Shown in pieces: positions 58,945 through 64,000 of a DNA stretch of 64,000 nucleotides. The position numbers and the translations under genes were made by a program. The DNA lies in contig OY754972.1 of the NCBI GenBank assembly GCA_963576475.1, forward strand, positions 30,675,107-30,739,106, written 5' to 3'. This DNA is from Molanna angustata. Taxonomy: Eukaryota; Arthropoda; Insecta; Trichoptera; Molannidae. A model generated the notes under the pieces. It searched no databases, was not told where the DNA came from, and was given only the letters and a program-made list of their open reading frames with translations. Positions within the stretch are counted from its first letter, which is position 1. Every line of letters begins with the position of its first letter.

Positions 58945-59165
58945 TGTAAGGCGTGTTTATTTTACTTTATCGATTATAGACTAAAGTACTCGTTCGATTC
59001 TTTTCAAATTTTGAATATAATGTATATCTAATATTCGGTTTGACCTCATTAGATTTTGAAGGATATATAAATAGTGCTTCTCAATTATTTAAACTGTCAA
59101 ATATTTCAAAGTGACCCCAAGCTCAAGAAACTTAAAATTAGAAATTTTTATTTTCAAATTGATAA
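58945..59165 (+). repeat. Family J dispersed repeat
   Basis: Second copy of the repeat at 6170-6330 with about 50 bp more in the middle. Confidence 0.65.
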
Positions 59166-60615
59166 AAAGGCACATCACATTCATAAAATGGCATTGAAGA
59201 AATATCATGTTTCCGTAATAAAATAATTTAATAAAAAAATATCGTAATAACTCATTTTATAAAAATGTAGAAAATATTCCATACTAAATTTTAATTCTTT
59301 ATGGAATGACTTGCGACTTGGTAGTGAGGAGTATAGCGTTGGCCACAACCCAATCGTTTTATTTTTTATTGACGAATATCTCAATAGAGACGACGTGGGA
59401 ATATTATGTTAAAAGGAGAACTGGTAAATCAAGTATCTATAGTCATTTTTATATATAGTTTTATATTTTAGAATCTAATTGGATCTACGATATTATTTAA
59501 ATGTAACTTTTATCAGATGTAAATAGAATAATAATAATTTTATTGAAAAATGGTTTGTGATCCTGTTATTGTAGTCGATTTAAACTTGTTTTAGTTATTT
59601 CATTCGTTAGATAGGTACTAATACTTACATAATTATACAGTTTAATATAAAATTGTGATTTTACGCTGAATGATAGATAGACCGTGGTGAGAATAATACC
59701 TGTTACTTGAATTATCTCCGATATTATGGACTATTTAATATTCTGAGCCATTTGATAATTCGAGTTATTTGATAATCTGAGTTATTTGATAATGACCTTA
59801 ATAATTCGCCTCGGGCATTGCTCTCTTCTCAAGTATACAGTTTTACAATTGTACAAACTGACAAAAATTACAATGATTAAATAAATTTGTACGTAGACAT
59901 ATGAATAATTTATTGCCAAGACAAGTTGAAGGTATATTTTTTATAATTTTATAAATCCCAATGATTCCTAATAAGTAAAATACATAAAGAAATATAAAAC
60001 TTTAAACCGTTTGTTATAATTATTGTAAACCGGTATGTTTTTAAAATTTATTTAAATTAGTTTTGAGGAAGTAACTTTGTGTTGTCTTCTGAGAACTTCT
60101 TTGAATTTCACGAGAGATAAATAATTCGTCTTCTATTAGGTATCAAACCCAGGATAACAGAACACAAGTTTAATGACTTTTTATAATGCCAAGACGTATC
60201 AATTTTTTATTTTATTTCATTTCAACAGATATTTCATAAATTGCTTAAAAACATTACACATATCAAAGCCAATTACAGAGATGTCTTAAATTATTTTAAA
60301 AATAATGCTGAAAAAGTAAATTTAGTAGGTAGATATTCACTATACTTATAAATTGTAATAATTGTGCCTATACGGTTGCCATAAGTCGATAGGTACTCAG
60401 TATGGTTAGGTTTTATTTGTCATTGGTCACTGTACTTTTAACGCACGGGTGGTCAATCCCCACACCGGCGCAGGCGGCCACAACATTGCAAGGAAAAAAG
60501 TTAAACGCTATAATATGGTGAACAGATAATAGAGAAAAATTGTTTGCATTTTTTTATGCCTTATAGGATAATAGGTTAGTGACCGGTATGGGGATGATGA
60601 AGTAAAATATGGAAG
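59166..60615. other. AT-rich non-coding stretch
   Basis: A family E arm scrap (ATCTCAATAGAGACGACG) lies at 59389-59406. A GC-richer patch at 60440-60485 matches nothing I know. Confidence 0.4.
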
Positions 60616-60731
60616 TATGTGTGTGTGTGTGTGTATGTGTGTGTGTGTGTGTGTGTTTGTGTGTGTATGTGGGTATGTGGATTTTGTGGGAGGGTGTGTG
60701 TATATGTGTCTATGTGTGAGAGTGTGTATGC

Positions 60732-60771
<40 letters not shown>
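60616..60771 (+). repeat. (GT)n-rich tract, about 155 bp
   Basis: GT repeats interrupted by TATG, GGG and AGAG variants. Open frames through it (all VCVCV or HTHTH) are artefacts. Unlike the other GT tracts it is not inside MITE-1. Confidence 0.95.
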
Positions 60772-60773
<2 letters not shown>

Positions 60774-61439
60774 CAAGTTTGGCATTACAACATTGCAACG
60801 TTAAATCTAGTAGAATGGTTATATTTGTTTTATAGATATCTGCCTATATTTCTTTTATTTTGTATTTTACTGTGAAACAGGCTATAAAATTAGTTATTCG
60901 ATCTTTATAATAATCTTGTTATCTTTCAAGTTGGATGAACTGCCGTTTTCATACACCATTTTTATAAATTTGATACGTCAATAATGATTTAAAATTTAAA
61001 TAATGCCTTATTTGTTTCCTAGAGATTTCAAGCCATTAGAAGAACCTACTATTTAATCATTCAAATTAGGTACATGTCATAAATCTCTCGTTGCTATAAT
61101 TACCATATCCTTGGGGATCTTCACTTAATATATATTATGATATACCTATTGCTGAACATTCTACCGTTTGTATTTAATGATATATTTTTGACATGTAGCA
61201 ATTATACTGTATGTTGCTATTTCCATATAATTGTAGTATCGCGCCATTTCCTAGGGTAATCAGAATTACCTAATGTAAAATTAAAATAAGTACCTACCAG
61301 CATTCCTTTTTCATACAATTTTTGATTCACTGACGTCTAAACATTATTTTTCTGTTGTTTTCATTTCTTTGTATAATGTAGTATACAGCTATATCGTAGA
61401 ATTGAATATTTTTATAGTTGCATATATACATAGTTGCAC
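60772..61439. other. AT-rich non-coding stretch
   Basis: Nothing recognised. Confidence 0.4.
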
Positions 61440-61725
61440 CTGTCTTGGGTAGAACCCTCAGAGACAGAATTCCCAATGAGGAGATCCATAGAACCTGCAA
61501 TGTGGAGGATATTGTAACGTAGAGCAGGCAAAGAAGACGATACAGGAGAGATCATGTAGATATGATGAATCCAGAAAGGCTGCCAAAGATTGTAATGCGA
61601 GATATACCAGAGGGACGCCGACCACCAGGAAGACCATCAAAGAGATGGAAGGAGAGCTGGACATCCTCGTCCCAGGATCAGTAGAAACAGATCATACACC
61701 TACCAAAAGATGAAGAAGAAGCATA
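61440..61725 (+). pseudogene. LINE C-terminal fragment
   Basis: Reads TLRDRIPNEEIHRTCNVEDI then a stop, MNPERLPKIVMRDIPEGRRP, PGRPSKRW, the RDRxxNxxIRxxxxVxD...GRRxxGRPxxRW pattern of RTE-like elements. It ends in a GAAGAAGAAG tail. A premature stop and a missing stretch (the expected WxWAGH block) show decay. Confidence 0.85.
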
Positions 61726-61739
61726 TAATATACAAACAT

Positions 61740-62030
61740 TGGGTTTTTTTCCGTCGGGAGTCAATGATATTTTATAAATTTTTAACATCTCAATAGAGAC
61801 GAAGTTGGAATATTATAGGAGAACCAGGAACTCAAGGCATCTACAGGGTTTGCGATCTGTCATCGACTGATTTGCGTGATCACTTTATGCGCTTGTGCAT
61901 CGTTCACCAATAATGCCTTCTTATTAAGTTCCCTACCGCTCAACACCAATTTTTCAATCAATTACAAAAAAGTTTCTTCGTCACCTCATAGATGGTGATA
62001 ATGTTTCAGCTTATTTTCAAACGAAAAGAT
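61740..62030. mobile_element. Family E copy, one arm plus loop
   Basis: CCGTCGGGAGTCAATGATAT, ATCTCAATAGAGACGAAGTT, AACTCAAGGCATCTACAGGG, GCGTGATCACTTTATGCGCT and AATGCCTTCTTATTAAGTTC. It continues with the segment also seen at 585-650 (TCATAGATGGTGATAATGTT). Confidence 0.8.
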
Positions 62031-62084
62031 TTACATGAATAATATATCGAAATGTATGTAAGATTATATTAATATATAAATACA

Positions 62085-62165
62085 TACCATCACGACATGT
62101 TCACCATGGGGATACGCAGAGAGAACCGAACGCCACATTTTTTCTTTATTGACACACATTTATTT
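62085..62165 (-). mobile_element. LINE 3'-end fragment
   Basis: CATACCATCACGACATGTTC and GCAGAGAGAACCGAACGCCA: another antisense copy of the same LINE terminus found at 10247, 27476, 34525 and 36920. Confidence 0.8.
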
Positions 62166-62702
62166 GAAAGTCAGTTTTACTTGCAATAAATAAAATTATT
62201 TTATTCTTATAATCAAGAATTATTTACTGTCAACTGATTCCCAATATTATTGAACAATGCGTATTAATCTAGTTGTTGACTTTGAAGATTTATGAGTTTC
62301 AATTAAAGCTCAAATTACGTATACCTTCTAAAAACCTTGATTCCGATACACTCATACGTGATCTGTTCAAAATAATAAAGACCCAAAAAGATCACGGAGC
62401 ATGCTCTATATACATTGTACAAAATAATATGTTAAAGGTATCTTTTATGCGTGATAGTCTAATCTAGGTCAAAATTTTGATTGATTTCATTTGTTGAATG
62501 CATCATGATTAGATTTACAAGGACATACCATTTTCATACCTATTCCTATTACTTAATAATTTGATTTGACACGTTCCAAAGCAAAAGTAATATTTATGAA
62601 CTTTGTGTTAGAATAGGGACTGCCCCGCTAGAACAACGAAATCAACACTTGCTATAAAATGATATTTCTCCAATAAATAATCAGAAATTATGAACAAACA
62701 TA
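62166..62702. other. AT-rich non-coding stretch
   Basis: Nothing recognised as a gene or repeat. Confidence 0.4.
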
Positions 62703-63211
62703 CTCCCGTGGTAAAGTTGGTAAGCCGCGGGTTAGTGATGAACAAAAGTCTTACAGGCTTGGTCTTGCGAGACTTGTAATACCAAGACCGCATGTGTCGC
62801 TGCAAGACCAAGGCAAGGGGGTGCAAGATCAAAACCTTGCGGTTTTGCTAAATAAACTTCAATAGAATACTTTTAATTGATGTTTTTGTCATATTTCATA
62901 ATTACTGAAATAAAAAAAAATTGGAAATATAGTAAGATCTGCAAAACCATGATCAAGACTGGGTGTGCAATACCAAGACCAAGACTCGGTTGAGTATGCA
63001 AGACCAAAATCAAGACCTGCCCGGTTTTGGTCTTGCATTTGCTCATCATTATTGCGGGCGTTCTGGGTTCGCTCCCCAACAGAGGAGAAATTTATTTAAA
63101 TTCATTTCTCACTCAAATATTGCTTCTCTAGGCTGGAAATACTGGTTAGTTGGAAGAAATTCCCATATGGCAATAAAATCATCAATTGAGCAGGGTGCAA
63201 GATTTTTTTTA
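62703..63211 (+). mobile_element. SINE A copy split by a small hAT-like element
   Basis: Head CTCCCGTGGTAAAGTTGGTA is cut in the region after GTAAGCC. SINE A resumes at GCGGGCGTTCTGGGTTCGCT, with TTGCTTCTCTAGGCTGGAAA and a GCAGGGTGCAAG end. Confidence 0.88.
62733..63051. mobile_element. 319-bp hAT-like MITE with CAAGAC motifs
   Basis: Ends TAGTGATGAAC and GCTCATCATTA are near inverted repeats in the hAT style. The 8-bp flanks CCGCGGGT and TTGCGGGC agree at 5 of 8 positions, and the differences are C/T changes, as expected for a decayed duplication. The interior repeats CAAGAC/GTCTTG on both strands many times. Confidence 0.75.
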
Positions 63212-64000
63212 CATACCAGTATTCCGTTCTAAACGACGAATGTTTTTATCCTGATGCTGAATAATTTTGTTTTGTCATATTCCTGAATTTTTTCCTCACA
63301 TTTTACAATAACTTTGACATTTTGATGTTGACGTATTGTACATATATTGAATCACAGACACATATATTCATCAGATAATGTGTATTTAATCCATGAACAG
63401 ATTATATTTCTGACTACTCTTTGAAGCATTTATCGCAAGCAAACAATGTTTCTTGTTAAAAAAAATACGTTTATTTAAATAAATATCTCCTTTACCAGGA
63501 ATGGAACTCAGAATACCGGATATAAGTAAACCATGGCTCTCAACATACCTCTATCGAAAAATATAATAATTTTACTTAAAAACGATACTGTTTAGGTATA
63601 ATATGTGTGAAGTAACAGTAAACATTAACCCCAGATAATACTTTAATTTAAAAGTTCACGGTAATTGTTAAAGACAATGGTTATTTCAACTCTAAACATG
63701 CGGAATTCCACATATTTAGAGCAACGGTAAACAAACTCTACCAGACAGATGACATCCGCTAAATAAACAATGAAATTAATTAATTTGATGAAGAAAAAAG
63801 TATTACAAGATGAAAAATTTTCAATGATGCTTTGTTTTTGAACAACGGGTGTCGTGTCATGTGGTATGTACAATATACATACATACAGCCAATAACGAAC
63901 TGCTACAATGAAAGTCAGTCAATATTAATAATATTTTATCAGGAGAAAAAAATATGAGTGAATTAGTTGTCTAAGATAGGGTGCAATCTTTATTTTCACT
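63212..64000. other. Non-coding end of the window
   Basis: A diverged SINE A head scrap (minus strand) may lie at 63468-63535 (AAATAAATATCTCCTTTACC); nothing else is recognised. Confidence 0.4.

Noticed and set aside
60508..60835. Frames of HTHTH and VCVCV residues
   Set aside because: Translation of a GT tract.

Overview
The window looks like lepidopteran (butterfly or moth) nuclear DNA. It is strongly AT-rich, scattered with the GTAGGTACCTAC-type motifs common in moth and butterfly introns, and packed with decayed transposable elements. It holds no operon, tRNA, rRNA or CRISPR signal and no complete protein-coding host gene. Almost everything I can name is a mobile-element copy, a repeat, or a broken open frame left by one. 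This taxonomic call is inference from sequence style, not from a marker gene. | Layout. 0-8 kb: sparse, with LINE 3'-end fragments, a MITE-1 piece and SINE pieces. 8.1-11.8 kb: a C-poor tandem array of ~55 bp monomers with a higher-order period near 545 bp. 12.5-13.1 kb: the best-preserved LINE reverse-transcriptase (RT) C-terminus. 14.0-18.3 kb: two (TA)n tracts (about 200 and 693 bp), a fold-back MITE, a long MITE-1 copy and two LINE RT fragments. 18.3-21.4 kb: SINE B inserted in SINE A, and three MITE-D copies. 21.7-22.0 kb: a decayed coding segment of unknown identity. 22.3-24.35 kb: a Foldback-like element with minisatellites in both arms and nested insertions between and within them. 26.25-27.64 kb: a hAT-type element with 8-bp target duplications. 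30.6-32.0 kb: a CpG-dense island and a possible first coding exon, the best candidate for host-gene material. 33.8-36.3 kb: a LINE split at its stop codon by a piggyBac element that itself carries another LINE fragment. 36.6-50.2 kb: more LINE ends, MITE-1 copies including the one with both ends, and a 37-bp tandem array. 51.7-51.95 kb: possible signal-peptide exon. 52.5-64 kb: nested palindromic elements, a twin-primed LINE insertion with a 13-bp target duplication, a TA-flanked palindromic MITE, and a SINE split by a small hAT-like element. | How the parts relate. The elements act as parasites of each other: LINE machinery probably moved the SINEs (SINE A shares its 3' tail with a LINE 3' region seen here), and MITEs, SINEs and LINE ends repeatedly landed in one another. 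The target duplications I could place (TTAA, GATACGTT, TGTATG, GAATATA, TGTTTTATTAAT, TGGCTCTTATGG and a 13-bp A-rich one) let several insertion events be ordered. Family letters used below (SINE A/B, MITE-1, MITE-D, families C, E, J) are local labels for sequences recurring inside this window, not database names.
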